Below, piece after piece: positions 53,301 to 62,644 of a stretch of DNA of 64,000 nucleotides. Source of the DNA: Lagopus muta (taxonomy: Eukaryota > Chordata > Aves > Galliformes > Phasianidae); the NCBI RefSeq assembly GCF_023343835.1, contig NC_064444.1:9725219-9789218 (forward strand), in the 5' to 3' direction. Under the pieces are notes generated by a model. That model ran no database searches and was not told the origin of the DNA. It saw only the letters and a program-made list of their open reading frames with translations. The position numbers were made by a program, and so were the translations under genes. Positions within the stretch are counted from its first letter, which is position 1. Every line of letters starts with the position of its first letter.

Positions 53301-55813
53301 GGGTACAGAACTCCTCCCTCCCTAGAGACCTTCGCTATTAAAACGGCTAATTAAGGAAAAAGAAGACATAAGCAAAAAGAGCCTGAAGTAACATGCAGCC
53401 AAATCCTGAAAGCTCTCTAAAGGGATCCGGACATTGCATTTCCCCCAGGCTTTGGCCACCAGCAGACAATGTTTGCAGGGTGAATATGCAGTGCGAGGTG
53501 GGGTTCATGCCTGGGATACCAATGGGCAGGTGGGGCAGGATCTGAGAAGCAACACCATGAACCCTGAACAAGCTCTCCCAACTTCACAGAGTTATTCGGA
53601 AATAAAGTACAAACAAAAGTAGACATGTAAATTTCCACCATCTGTCTGCCAGTTTCTAACACAAGTAATGCTCAAGAGATTAATGATGTCAGTCATCTGC
53701 AGCATGAGCCGTGGGCCACTGGGAGGAAAGGGCAAAGCTTTTATTCTTTATAATACATACAGGACACCTGCAATAAGGTAAAGCACTGATCACAGACTAT
53801 TAGCCTACAAGAAAACCCTCTTGTCTCATAATAGACAACTTTCTCTTTGCCAGAAGTCCTCATTGTAGGGTCCAAACGGTTTTAAAACAGAATTTGGTGG
53901 AGTGCAGCCATTGAAAGCAGGTACAGAAGTGTCCAGCTCAGGCAGCACAGTAGGACAATAAGCAACAAGAGTTAAGCTTAAACTGCTTTTCGCTTTTTTG
54001 CTTGTTTTTATTGCTTTTAAGCTACCTTGTTAGTAATAATTCACATCAGATCACCTTTCTTTCTTTACAGTGTCTGGCCACTCTTATCATCATGCTTGTC
54101 GGAGACACGTACACACTAATCAACTATGTGTCATTTATTAACTACCTCTGCTATGGAGTGACAATTATAGGCCTGATCGTGTTACGCTGGAAGAAACCCA
54201 AAATCTTCAGACCTATTAAGGTGAAAATATTAAAGCTAAATCTCTTGGCTGCAATACAAAAGGCATGGGAGGAACCAAAGAAAACCCTGTGTCCTCCAGT
54301 TGTTTTTTTTTTTTCTTTTTGAAGATCAGTTCATTTTCAGATGTAATGCTGAAGTTTCAGTTTCAAACCATGCCCCAAAGCACCACTAGTGTAAAAACGG
54401 GATACAAAGGCTTCCAAAAACAAACTTGCTAGTTGGGCAACTGACAGTGGCAGAAGGAAGGGGACACAACCCATGAGGCTCTCGATGCCACAGCTCTTGT
54501 TGCCGGCCCAGCACTGCCCTCACTCTGCAGTCATGCTCTGCTCTGCTCTCTCCCTCCAGGTGAACCTCCTCATTCCCATCACTTACCTGGCATTTTGGGC
54601 ATTTCTGCTGGTCTTCAGCCTATACTCCGAGCCAGTTGTCTGTGGAGTCGGACTCATTATCATTTTAACTGGAGTGCCCGTGTTTTTTCTTGGAGTCTAC
54701 TGGAGAAATAAACCAAAGTGTGTAAATAGGCTAATAGGTAAGCACTGCTGATTTGGTGCACTTTTCGGGCCTACTGCTCATGGCCTGCAGATCTCAGCCC
54801 CCCCCCCAGTGCCGAGACCCCAGCAAGCTCAACCACCGCTGGCATGCACAGCCTTCAGACCCCCACACAAAGCAGGCCAGGTGCTGCTTATGGATGGAAA
54901 TACTTCAGTTTTAAATTAGAAGGAATGGCGAGCCACCAGGCAGACAGGCACATTGCAGGTGAGCCCCGGACAGGAGGTAATAGATGTATTTTTGTGGCTG
55001 TTTGTGCAGGTAACTGCTTTCTTCATCACTTGCCATATTCACCTTCACTTGTGCCCCTGTGCATGCCCCAGCTCACTCACCACAGCCTCAGTGACAAAGC
55101 AGATGCACAAGAGTATCACTTTAAGCACATAAAGACCAAACAAACCAAACAAAAAGAATAATAAATGACAGAACTCTGCCTGTCCCTCACCCTGCTCTCA
55201 TCCCAGCAGCACTGCAGAACCCCTGTATGGCATGATGAATTATTTCTCACTCAAATAACAAGAAAGCCTTGCTTTTTCCCTCACATCACAGTGCACACAC
55301 TGCTTGTGATTGGGCTGTGCTTGGCTTGCAGCTGTTCTGTGGTGAGGACTTTCCCTGAGCAGGCGCAGCTGCCTGCCGCCGGCTCCCTCAGCCTCACTGC
55401 GACCACCGGGCACTGGCACGACCTCAGGGATGGCCCAGCGGGCCTCTGAGCAGCACAAAGGGCTCTTCGCAGTAAAGGGACATTCCTAAAGGCGCCTAAT
55501 TTTAATCCACCTGCGTTTTGCAAACACCAGTGGTCACCTCACTAGAGATAAAAGCAGCCAAAGGGAAGGAGGGCGGTGCGGAGAGGCCAAGAGCTCTGTG
55601 GGGAAGATGGCCGCCGGGTCACGCACTGCGTCACACAGCGCTCGAGCGCCATGCCGAGCGCAGCCCGTGCTAACCGCACACTTGCTCCCTGCAGAGTCGG
55701 TGACGTGCTGGGGACAGAAGCTGTGTTTTGTGGTGTACCCCCAGGGTGGGGCGGCCGAGGAGCCTGCTGCCCACTGCCACCTGCCCGCCAGCGACAAGTC
55801 CCCGAGGAAATAG
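23296..55813 (+). CDS. SLC7A10: Asc-1 amino acid transporter light chain, complete, 11 coding exons
   Basis: Joined exons: 23296-23392, 41915-42119, 46496-46647, 47284-47409, 48597-48750, 50135-50258, 50354-50457, 51534-51630, 54071-54220, 54560-54737, 55695-55813. This gives 501 aa, close to the roughly 523 aa of human Asc-1. It is a 12-segment APC/LAT-family exchanger. By family knowledge it pairs with the 4F2 heavy chain SLC3A2 at the plasma membrane and exchanges small neutral L- and D-amino acids (Gly, Ala, Ser, Cys, D-Ser). Visible hallmarks are the GSG unwound-helix motif of TM1 (residues 37-39), Cys136 in the TM3-TM4 loop (the heavy-chain disulfide position), the TM6 motif GSFAFSGW with gating Phe225 and Ser228, and Tyr315. 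Ser228 and Tyr315 distinguish Asc-1 from the LAT1/LAT2 paralogues. The segments PNCIPP, SPSVGH-like PSVGH and [19 protein letters not shown] match Asc-1 better than SLC7A8. The start is supported by family alignment at [15 protein letters not shown] and by A at -3 and G at +4. All exon junctions keep phase. Confidence 0.97.
24899..24970 (+). other. Spliceable 72-nt in-frame pseudo-exon or cassette in SLC7A10 intron 1
   Basis: The acceptor ctttttgtttag and donor GTAAGA bound exactly 72 nt. The block would insert between exons 1 and 2 without shifting phase, adding 24 residues starting [12 protein letters not shown] between Gly33 and Asn34. That would interrupt TM1 right at its substrate motif, so a functional transporter would be unlikely. 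The frame stays open for about 40 further codons into the intron. Confidence 0.25.
34738..34896 (+). mobile_element. CR1 LINE 3'-end fragment in SLC7A10 intron 1
   Basis: It starts with ttgcccagggaggtggtgga, a typical CR1 pre-terminal coding relic, continues through gaggtgttcaaggaatg and ggatgatcttgtcggtcttt, and ends at gattctgtgat. It is a diverged, 5'-truncated copy of about 160 bases in the same orientation as SLC7A10. Confidence 0.88.
41505..41522 (+). repeat. T18 homopolymer before SLC7A10 exon 2
   Basis: An uninterrupted run of 18 T lies about 390 bases upstream of the exon 2 acceptor. It is too far away to be that exon's polypyrimidine tract. Confidence 0.9.
41915..42119 (+). CDS. 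SLC7A10: SLC7A10 coding exon 2 (residues 33-101)
   Basis: The acceptor follows a tctgtctctttcag tract. The exon encodes the NIIGSGIF core of TM1, TM2, and the [20 protein letters not shown] segment, which is the most conserved stretch of the LAT family. GSG at 37-39 is the unwound-helix backbone that binds the substrate carboxylate and amino groups in this family. The donor is gtaagt, and the exon ends in phase 2 within Gly101. Confidence 0.97.
42120..46495 (+). other. SLC7A10 intron 2 (4,376 bp)
   Basis: GTAAGT donor, CTCAG acceptor. I see no repeats or genes inside beyond short simple sequence. Confidence 0.9.
46496..46647 (+). CDS. SLC7A10: SLC7A10 coding exon 3 (residues 101-152)
   Basis: This exon encodes TM3 ([20 protein letters not shown]) and the extracellular loop with Cys136 in PNCIPP, the residue that forms the disulfide to SLC3A2 in LAT-type light chains. 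It also encodes the start of TM4. A YNAS sequon at 140-143 lies in the same loop; these light chains are normally not glycosylated, so no use is implied. The acceptor is ttcttgtgttctcag and the donor gtgagt, in phase 1. Confidence 0.96.
47284..47409 (+). CDS. SLC7A10: SLC7A10 coding exon 4 (residues 152-194)
   Basis: This exon encodes the [20 protein letters not shown] segment (TM4 end and intracellular helix) and TM5 ([17 protein letters not shown]). The RWATRIQD motif is near-invariant in SLC7A5, SLC7A8 and SLC7A10. The acceptor is cttttgctctccag; the donor is gtactc, a weaker site than its neighbours. It ends in phase 1. Confidence 0.96.
47410..48596 (+). other. SLC7A10 intron 4 (1,187 bp)
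   Basis: GTACTC donor, TGCAG acceptor. Nothing recognisable lies inside. Intron 3 (46,648-47,283, 636 bp) is likewise featureless. Confidence 0.88.
48597..48750 (+). CDS. SLC7A10: SLC7A10 coding exon 5 (residues 194-245), GC donor
   Basis: This exon encodes the TM5-TM6 loop and TM6 with [20 protein letters not shown]. Phe225 aligns with the LAT1 gating phenylalanine (F252). Ser228 sits where LAT1 and LAT2 have Gly and is an Asc-1 signature thought to narrow the pocket to small substrates. The exon ends CGCAG and is followed by gcaagt. Only this GC donor restores phase 2 into AG|G AAC CTA (Arg-Asn-Leu) of exon 6. Confidence 0.96.
48751..50134 (+). other. SLC7A10 intron 5 (1,384 bp, GC-AG)
   Basis: The donor is AG|GCAAGT, a full consensus except for C at position 2, and the acceptor is TTATTAG. 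Nothing else is seen inside. Confidence 0.9.
50135..50258 (+). CDS. SLC7A10: SLC7A10 coding exon 6 (residues 245-286)
   Basis: This exon encodes [20 protein letters not shown] (TM7) and the [15 protein letters not shown] loop. These are essentially identical to the mammalian Asc-1 residues as I know them. The acceptor is attcttttattag and the donor gtaagt, ending in phase 0. It is separated from exon 7 by an intron of only 95 bp. Confidence 0.97.
50354..50457 (+). CDS. SLC7A10: SLC7A10 coding exon 7 (residues 287-321)
   Basis: This exon encodes [20 protein letters not shown] and TM8 with the FGGINGY motif. Tyr315 is the Asc-1-specific pocket residue (human position 333 by an offset of 18). 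The following FTSSR carries Ser where I recall Tyr in human Asc-1 (FTYSR); it equals the LAT2 form there. The donor is gttaga, relatively weak, in phase 2. Confidence 0.96.
50458..51533 (+). other. SLC7A10 intron 7 (1,076 bp)
   Basis: GTTAGA donor, TTGCAG acceptor. A short AATCACAGAATC near 50,638 resembles a CR1 edge but has no further similarity. Confidence 0.9.
51534..51630 (+). CDS. SLC7A10: SLC7A10 coding exon 8 (residues 321-353)
   Basis: This exon encodes [20 protein letters not shown] and the [10 protein letters not shown] start of TM9. SGAREGHLP is a cytosolic-loop signature of the LAT family. The acceptor is ttctcatttgcag and the donor gtaagt, in phase 0. Confidence 0.96.
51631..54070 (+). 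other. SLC7A10 intron 8 (2,440 bp)
   Basis: GTAAGT donor, TTACAG acceptor. No embedded gene or repeat was recognised. Intron 9 (54,221-54,559) and intron 10 (54,738-55,694) are short; intron 10 has a C10 run near 54,798. Confidence 0.9.
54071..54220 (+). CDS. SLC7A10: SLC7A10 coding exon 9 (residues 354-403)
   Basis: This exon encodes the TM9 end, [19 protein letters not shown] (TM10) and the LRWKKP loop ending in RPIK. The acceptor is ctttctttctttacag and the donor gtgaaa, in phase 0. Failure to splice would add about 33 codons of intron 9 before a stop at 54,320. Confidence 0.96.
54560..54737 (+). CDS. SLC7A10: SLC7A10 coding exon 10 (residues 404-463)
   Basis: This exon encodes TM11 ([20 protein letters not shown]), the SEPVVCG loop and TM12 ([14 protein letters not shown]), then the cytosolic KPKCV. 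The acceptor is ctctctccctccag and the donor gtaagc, in phase 1. Confidence 0.96.
55695..55813 (+). CDS. SLC7A10: SLC7A10 last coding exon (residues 463-501) and stop
   Basis: This exon encodes the cytosolic tail. [13 protein letters not shown] matches the Asc-1 tail, and SDKSPRK mirrors the human TDKPSKPQ end. TAG lies at 55,811-55,813. The exon is GC-rich and sits in a local CpG-rich patch (about 55,560-55,830). The acceptor is cttgctccctgcag. Confidence 0.95.
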
Positions 55814-55876
55814 CGGAGCAGCCTCTGGGGCTTCTTGTTTACACGCCCATTTTTGCAAAAAGATTTTCTGGGATTT

Positions 55877-55895
55877 AAAAAAAAAAAAAAAAAAA
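55877..55895 (+). repeat. A19 run in the SLC7A10 3' UTR
   Basis: An uninterrupted run of 19 A lies 64 bases after the stop codon. It could cause internal oligo-dT priming in cDNA data and mimic a poly(A) end. Confidence 0.9.
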
Positions 55896-55981
55896 GCCTT
55901 AGAGAATAGTGAGCTACACACTTGATGGCATCTGTAGCTTTTAGTTTTTCCCTAAGAAAAAAGAAAAAGAAAAAAAAAACA

Positions 55982-55987
55982 AATAAA
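55982..55987 (+). terminator. Candidate proximal poly(A) signal of SLC7A10
   Basis: AATAAA lies 169 bases after the stop codon, followed by a T/G-rich stretch (actggttgtttctttttc) at about 56,003-56,020, as expected of a cleavage element. It sits among A-rich runs, so it could be coincidental. A second AATAAA at 56,743-56,748 could give a longer 3' UTR. Confidence 0.5.
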
Positions 55988-56742
55988 ATATGAAATAAGG
56001 CACTGGTTGTTTCTTTTTCGGCAGCACACTCGCTCAGCGGGGGAACGCAGCACAGCTACAGCTCTGAGATACTGATTCTAGCAGCCATAAGGGCCTGTTT
56101 GAGACTGAGAGACTGGGGCATGTGAAAGCATTACTAAAGCTCCCCATCACAAAACCAAAATGGAGAAAGCCAGGGGAGAGGAGATGGGGGCAACCCTGCT
56201 GCTGCCCCAGCATGAGTACAGCCCAAAGGATCATTTCTCCATAGGACAGCTGGTGGGCACCCACACAGCCAGGAGCAGGGGAAGCATGTGGGACAGGAAC
56301 AAGCCGTGTTATTGTACAAAGGAAGCCGGCTTGAGCATTCAGACATCATTTGGTGTGATAAGACCTCAACCATCTTCATTTTTGAAGCATTTTTGCTTGG
56401 GCTCCTGCACAACAGGGAGATCTCAAAAGAGCCAGGAAGAAAACCCAGCGCTACTCTTTACTATGAGTCAGATGACACTCTTCATTTTAATGGTGCTCAG
56501 AGAAGCAGCAAGTCTACATCATTTTCACATCAGATGCTCTTTAGAAAGTGTTTTGCATATTTTATTTGCAGCAAACACTAAAAAAAAAAAAAATCTGGTT
56601 CATACATTCAATAAATTCATAGAAATCTGCTGCTGTAGCAATATGGCCACTTTCACACCAAAGAATCTTTTGAAAATGCAAAATGCAGGAATAGCTCTAA
56701 GCAACATTTTGAATAGCTCCTGTTCTTTTGTAACTTTTGAAA

Positions 56743-56748
56743 AATAAA
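56743..56748 (+). terminator. Candidate distal poly(A) signal of SLC7A10
   Basis: AATAAA lies 930 bases after the stop and is followed by a moderately T/G-rich stretch (cattcagttgccttgg). It would define a UTR of about 950 nt. Confidence 0.35.
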
Positions 56749-56789
56749 AGCTATCACATTCAGTTGCCTTGGTAACAGCCACAGGAATT

Positions 56790-59700
56790 TAATTCTTAAA
56801 GCAGCTCTGTGTTAGTGGCCTTGGTAGAAAAATTAGGGGTTCATTAATCTCTTAGTTTGTCAGGTACCACACATTGTACAAAGATTGAAGAATAGACTCA
56901 AAATATGGGGTAAGTTCAAGGAAAGTGACTTTCCAATACAATGCACTTTTATCTTTAAATATCTGTCCATGAATGTCCAAGCCTAGAGATGGTAAACTGA
57001 AAAGAAACACAGTTTACATTCTCCTTCTACAAAGCTATTAATTGTAAGACGTGAAAATATATATTTAGTTAAAGAAAAACGTGGCTTTGTGTGTACATAT
57101 ACACACACATCTCAGGTACCAATAGAAACGTATGAAACCTGTAACTGCTACCCAGGCAATCAAAGACTAAATTAAAGAAGCCACTACTTTTTAGTTGCTA
57201 ACTAGTTTGGGCTGTATTATACCTGACTGTATTTCAGTGCTCTAAAACAATAAACATTTGCCCATAGATCAGAAGGCTGAATTTAAAACAGGAGGGTTGG
57301 GTAGAGCTCATCTTTGAATTATATACCAGTCTCCAAAAGCTGTTTCAAGATGTCTCATTTCATTTTTAGAAACAGTTTCATCCGTGCTCCCAACATCATG
57401 TATGTTATTTTTTTTAAGGCTTTGCAAAAGTTACTTCCTAGCGCACACTATTTCAAGCCATAGAAATCAACATACGGAGCTTGGAAGACAAGTTCATATG
57501 CTGACTGAAATTCAGCAGCGTGCTTAACTTTGTTCAGGTATGACTTTTTTCAAAAAATGAAACAAAAATCCCACAGAAGATGTAACCATTATTACTTCTA
57601 AGCCCACTGAACAAAAGCAAAATCCCAAGACAGCCTACACTACAAATATGTCAAGAACGTTGCATGATTCAATGCAGAAAAGACAGCCTTCTCCAAAAGA
57701 AATGTTTTGTAATTTTGAAGTGTTTGCTGTAGTGATACAACTCTTGCTGATTTTTGTTTCCTGCAGCATTTTGATGTCCCCTTTATTGATATGTAAATCA
57801 TGATAACCTGTGTGTTAGCTTTTCTGAAGGAGAAACTCCCAAAGAAAACAGAGCAAAGAACATCTCCACCTCAGCTGCAACAAGTGCACCTTCTCCAGGT
57901 CATTTTCTGCAACTTTCATACAATTTTACAGTCATCTCCATACAAAACAAATTGGCACCACCCTACCTGAATTACACTAATAGAACAGCAGTGTTAAAAT
58001 GAGTTTAAAGCTTTAAAAATCAATCCATTTCTACACAAACCTGTATTTTACATACTATTATATTTATGTAGCAGCACACATACACAAAGTATGAGAGGCT
58101 ATAATGCAGAAAAATACTCTGCTGTTCATTCTTTTAGTGCTGGCAATACCATTTGGCAAATTTCACAGCAGTAATAGAGGTAATGCAAATACTTAGAGCT
58201 CTAAGCATCACCTTTAAGTTAGCTTTTGAGACTGAAGCTAGTAGGAGCTGTGCTGGATTGTTCTTATTGCATTATCACCATACAATTATCGCAGATCACA
58301 TTGTCATTGTGCCACGCAGTGCACACAACAGTGGGAAAACAGTCTGTCTCCCAAGAAGGATGGCATCAATAGGCAACAGGAGCTGTGGGGCACAGGCAGG
58401 AGAACACAGGACTAATGAGGCTGAGCTGCATGGCACAGCTGCTCCTGCAGGCTCCACTGCTCTCCAATGTTTTCATGACCTCGGTATGGGAATTGGCTGT
58501 TTCCACATGACACCGGTACATCAGGCAAAAGACCTTGATCTCAGCAAGGTCAAGACAGAACACTCATATCAGTTCAGAGCTTTTACCCAACTCAGCAAGG
58601 ATCCATGAGTCACTGTGTAGTTAATATTCCACACACAAGCATATTAATTGGAAGTAATTTTATAAATACGTATTGAAAGATACACAAGCAATCTTTCATC
58701 AGCCGAGCTCAATGATTTGCTGTCCCACACAATTTTCAGAGGTCTTCAGGAAAGATTTTCTCATCTTTCATTCTCTAATCTGCAAATTCTGGGAACAAAA
58801 TACATTTTCTTTTTGGCTCTTTTGGGAGCCAAATGAATGACAAGACAAAAATTACTGAGCTTCTGAAGTATGCATCATAAATGAAAGCTTCATTTAATTA
58901 AAAAAAAAAAAAAAAAAAAAAAAAGCCAACAGGGTAAAGCCTTGCTTGGAATTTGTCTTTTCCTAAATCTGAGTTCCAACTGCTTTGGCTCCTCGCTTGG
59001 GAGCAGGCCCGTGTGTGGAGCAGGGACTGTCTCCTGTTAGTAAAAAGCAAAGCATCTTTTGTTTAATTTTAAAACTTCTCATTCCTCAACACTTCTCACC
59101 GTTGCTCTTACTACGCAAGAAGCTTCTGCATTTGGACAAATGACAAAGGAAAATCCAAGGAAAAGGATTTGAAAGCAGGCAAGGGACACTGTTTCTATTA
59201 GAGATGAAAAATAAATGTCTTATAAACCTGGGATAAGAGATAGGAACTGAAAGGAAGGAAACTTGGCACACCAAAGCAGGAAATGTATGAAGTGCAAAAA
59301 AAGGGAAACTTCCACCACTCAATCCAGCTAAGACTATTTGATCCCTGAAGACAAGAACACAAGAGCCAGAATCTGAAGTGAGAAGGGTGGCTTATTTAAC
59401 AATTTGCTATGTTAACAGACTAACAAGAGACATGAGATGAGGCATGCTACCTGGAAAGTTTGGGTCATGGACGGAGAGGCTGCATCTAAATCCTACTGCC
59501 TGCTCGGGAGATGAAAAGACACTTCCTGTTCTTAAATAAGCAAAAGCAATTCTTCTCTCAAAAATCTGTTAAAAGAAATACGTAAATTACTTAAGACTTT
59601 TCAAGCTAGCTCCTTGGTTTGTCACAAGATACATCTGTTGTGCTACACAGGCTTTCAGCAAACACTGCTGCAAGTGCACAGGTATCATTTATTACCCTGT

Positions 59701-60470
59701 CTGCCTTTTATGGGCTCTATTCATTTCAGCCACATTTACATCAGTATTAGGGTTGTAGTATTACTGCTTGTGTCACTGCTATTGAAGCTGAATTAGCACT
59801 TCATGGTGAAGGAAAGCAATCACCCTTCCTATGAGGTGAGGCACTGTCAGCCCTCTATATCAAGCTGTGCCCTTCTATCCTTCATGGTTATGGATAAGTC
59901 CTGATGACCATGAAGTCTGTACAATTCTCTACTACACAGATAAATACTTCCAAGTTTGTAGAGCAAACTTCTGCCAACACAAAAGAACTCAGCCTATGCC
60001 TTCTAGTAAAAAAAACAACCACAGCAGAATAGAGCCAATGACATAAACAAAAGACATAAACACTGGAGAGAGGAAGCATGAGCCAAACAAATACAGCCCC
60101 AGCAATTGGCAGTGAGGTGCTATGTTTCAGGAACAGGGTTTTTTGTCTGTTTTTTTCTCTGCAACAGCGTCATAAAGAATCATGTACTCCACAGCTATGT
60201 TTTGTTATTTGGGGTATATGTGTGCGTCTTTTAAAGACATCTGTACACAACAGGAAATTGCTACTGGTAAGATTTCACGTGTACTTTCCAAAAAAAGTGA
60301 CACACATCTACAGCTTCAGATACCAGCAAGAAGCATACAGCCAAAAAAAAGAACTACACACCAACTTCAGATCTTCACACCAAAGGCTCATAACTGACTC
60401 AACATATGGAGTCAGCGATGGGCAGTGCTAACAGATTGGCACTCTCAAGTGACAGTCAGAAATCCACAGT
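56790..60470. other. Intergenic region between two convergent genes
   Basis: This is AT-rich sequence with an (A)25 run and short TA/CA simple repeats near 57,100. I see no exon-like sequence with splice support and no repeat family. In mammals LRP3 would lie in this direction; nothing resembling LDL-receptor or CUB modules is visible. Confidence 0.55.
58900..58924 (+). repeat. A25 homopolymer in intergenic DNA
   Basis: A run of 25 A is preceded by tttaatt. No retrotransposon body or target-site duplication is visible next to it. Confidence 0.9.
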
Positions 60471-60487
60471 CTCTGGACACGTTAAAT

Positions 60488-60493
60488 TTTATT
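60488..60493 (-). terminator. Poly(A) signal of the unidentified minus-strand gene
   Basis: TTTATT on the + strand reads AATAAA on the minus strand, about 590 bases beyond the stop at 61,079. The interval between is AT-rich without coding frames, as expected of a 3' UTR. The gene therefore ends tail-to-tail with SLC7A10, with 3.7 to 4.5 kb between their 3' ends. Confidence 0.5.
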
Positions 60494-61078
60494 AAAAATT
60501 AAGAGATTGAAGCAAGAGCAAAGTATGATGATGCCCAGCATCTTACTTGTATTGTATCATTGTCCAGGAACCAGCAAACACAGGTAACCACGATGCCATA
60601 CCTGAACCATACATCTGTACATACACATTATGGTAAAATGTATTTCAGTGAATATATACAACACACACATACCAAAAAAAAGAAAAAAAAAAGGCAGAGA
60701 ACAGAAAACAAGTACATTTAAGGGATGTTACAGAGTCATACACAAGCTGGAAAGTGTTGCAATTTCAAATAGAAATACAGCCCATGTTTTAATAGCAATA
60801 AGAGAGTAAGAGAACACTTTAGTCGTGATGCTGCCGGTGAGAGGTTCTTCTTAGATCAGGAAAAGGCTTAAATATTCCTCTCCATTCAGAGTTATTTTTA
60901 GGAAGCTATTTTTTAGGGAGATTGGACAGTGGAGTTTTGTAGGGTTTTTTGGTGTTGTTTCCTTTTTTAAAACTTTTTCCCTTTTATGAAAATACTTAAC
61001 GCAGAAAAGCATTCTTAAAATATTTTTTTAAAAGATAAATTCAGTGGCTCATTAGGTTACGTAGTCATTGAAGTGCAA

Positions 61079-61232
61079 TCATAATTTTCCACTGAGCAAA
61101 GAACGAAATTTTCTGTTCACACTTCTGGCATAGTAGCAGTTTTCCACCTTTTTCTTTTTTAGTAAGTTCTGAATATACGGAGGCAGCTTGCGTGGAACAG
61201 AAGCTGGGTGAGCTTCAATGACAGTCAGTTCT
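61079..61232 (-). CDS. Last coding exon of an unidentified minus-strand gene
   Basis: Read on the minus strand, an acceptor AG at 61,234-61,233 opens a frame of 50 complete codons after one split base, ending in TGA at 61,081-61,079. The residues begin ELTVIEAHPASVPRKLPPYI, run into a KKKK cluster and end NRKFRSLLSGKL. The first base completes a Lys codon with the two bases left by the upstream exon at 62,174. I do not recognise the family. The tail is basic and has no membrane segment. The exon is followed by about 600 bases of UTR-like sequence and a poly(A) signal. Confidence 0.65.
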
Positions 61233-62173
61233 CTGCTTAATGCTTACAAGGGGTGGAGAAAGGAGGGGTAGACATATACTAAGGCAGACTCTGAGTTTTC
61301 CATCAAGTGTCAACATTTCAACACATTTGTTTGTCCCCACAGCACACATGCACACGTTTCTTCTGCAAAAGTGACTCTTGCCTCCAAGGAATGGACTAGG
61401 GGAGCTAGGAGAGAATATTCCATTGCAGAATACAAAACATAGGTGTTTACAAAAGCACCAGGCTTGTATGTCTCATTTATGCAAGGCTGTAAATTCCAGC
61501 AGTGATGGCTGTGAGTATTTCTGTACACTTCAAGCATCAAATTTTCATTAACCTGGATGTTTGTCAGTTTCTAAATATAAATCCTTCTCACTGAAATTTC
61601 TGCTGAGTTACCAAATGGATCAGTACACAAAATATGCATTATATATGTAAGAAATTATGTTGTTACATCTTAAAAGAAAATACAGTTCAGGGTTGTTCCC
61701 AGAATATAGAGTAATTTAAAGTATATATTTCAACTCTAACATTTCAACATATTTTAACTTCAAGAGCCTTACAGTGATGATAATTTAAGGCATAGTATGA
61801 TCAAAATTATTTTTCTATAGTAATACATTTCTGTAAGAGAATTAAATAAACACTTATTCTGAAGATCCTTCATATCATCACAATATTAACCCTGAAACAA
61901 TCCTCCTCCCCACTAAGATTAGGCTTACTGTTTTACAAATAAAACTACTAAGTATTTAAAGTTACCTCCGGGAAAAAAAGATGACACTAAAACCTGCAGC
62001 CTTCGATGCAAACAATCTGGCAGCATGATGACTACAGTACACAGCAAAGGTGGAGTGCATTTAAAATGTTTATAAATGCTATGAAATTAGCATCTTTCAA
62101 AGCTTCATTTTCCTTGATGAAATGAATTCTGATCACAAAAGCACTTGAGAAGAAATGAGTGAGTAGTACTTAC

Positions 62174-62285
62174 TTAATGTAACTATGACTCTTGCTCATT
62201 ATGCATTTTGCTACAATCCTTTCTATGCTCTTACAGACTTTGAATCTTCCGCCTCTGGAAAACACACTATGAAACCAATTTGCAA
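62174..62285 (-). CDS. Penultimate coding exon of the unidentified minus-strand gene
   Basis: The exon is 112 nt (2 + 36 codons + 2). The acceptor on the minus strand is cttttttgttttcag and the donor is GTAAGT, both near consensus. Only one of the three frames is open, and it reads ANWFHSVFSRGGRFKVCKSI and onward. It joins in phase to both neighbouring exons. Cys and Lys are frequent. No family was recognised. Confidence 0.65.
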
Positions 62286-62585
62286 CTGAAAACAAAAAAG
62301 TAATTTCAAAGTCATTCCTTCACATTACATTTCTGTAAAGCAAAAGTCTTAATGCTTATTTTTTTAAAGCACTCCCACAGGAAGTCCTAGAGGAAGATTC
62401 AGGGCACATACAGTCCATTAAAAAACATCTCTGACACTTCAATGTGAACTGTTCACTGCAAAAGCCTGCAAAAACACCCCACTTCAAGTCCACCCCAGCT
62501 TTACAAGCTGAAGTTACCAGTTAATAACTTCAGGCAAGTTGAATTCCTACAGCATTAAACAGCATCAGAGCACTTGGATACTTAC

Positions 62586-62644
62586 AGAGGAACAGCTGAG
62601 ATAACTTCTTTGTTAATTTCTGTATGTAGCATTCCAGTTTGTTA
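62586..62644 (-). CDS. Third-last coding exon of the unidentified minus-strand gene
   Basis: The exon is 59 nt (1 + 19 codons + 1) and encodes NKLECYIQKLTKKLSQLFL, which looks helical and amphipathic. The donor is GTAAGTAT and the acceptor ends gatgaggcag behind a ctctgttttggccctct tract. In-frame stops just upstream of the acceptor show the frame is exonic only from here. The preceding exon must end with two spare bases; I could not place it before the window ends. Confidence 0.55.

Noticed and set aside
58900-58924. Poly-A tract as the tail of a processed pseudogene
   Set aside because: The preceding sequence shows no coding relic, and no flanking duplication is visible.
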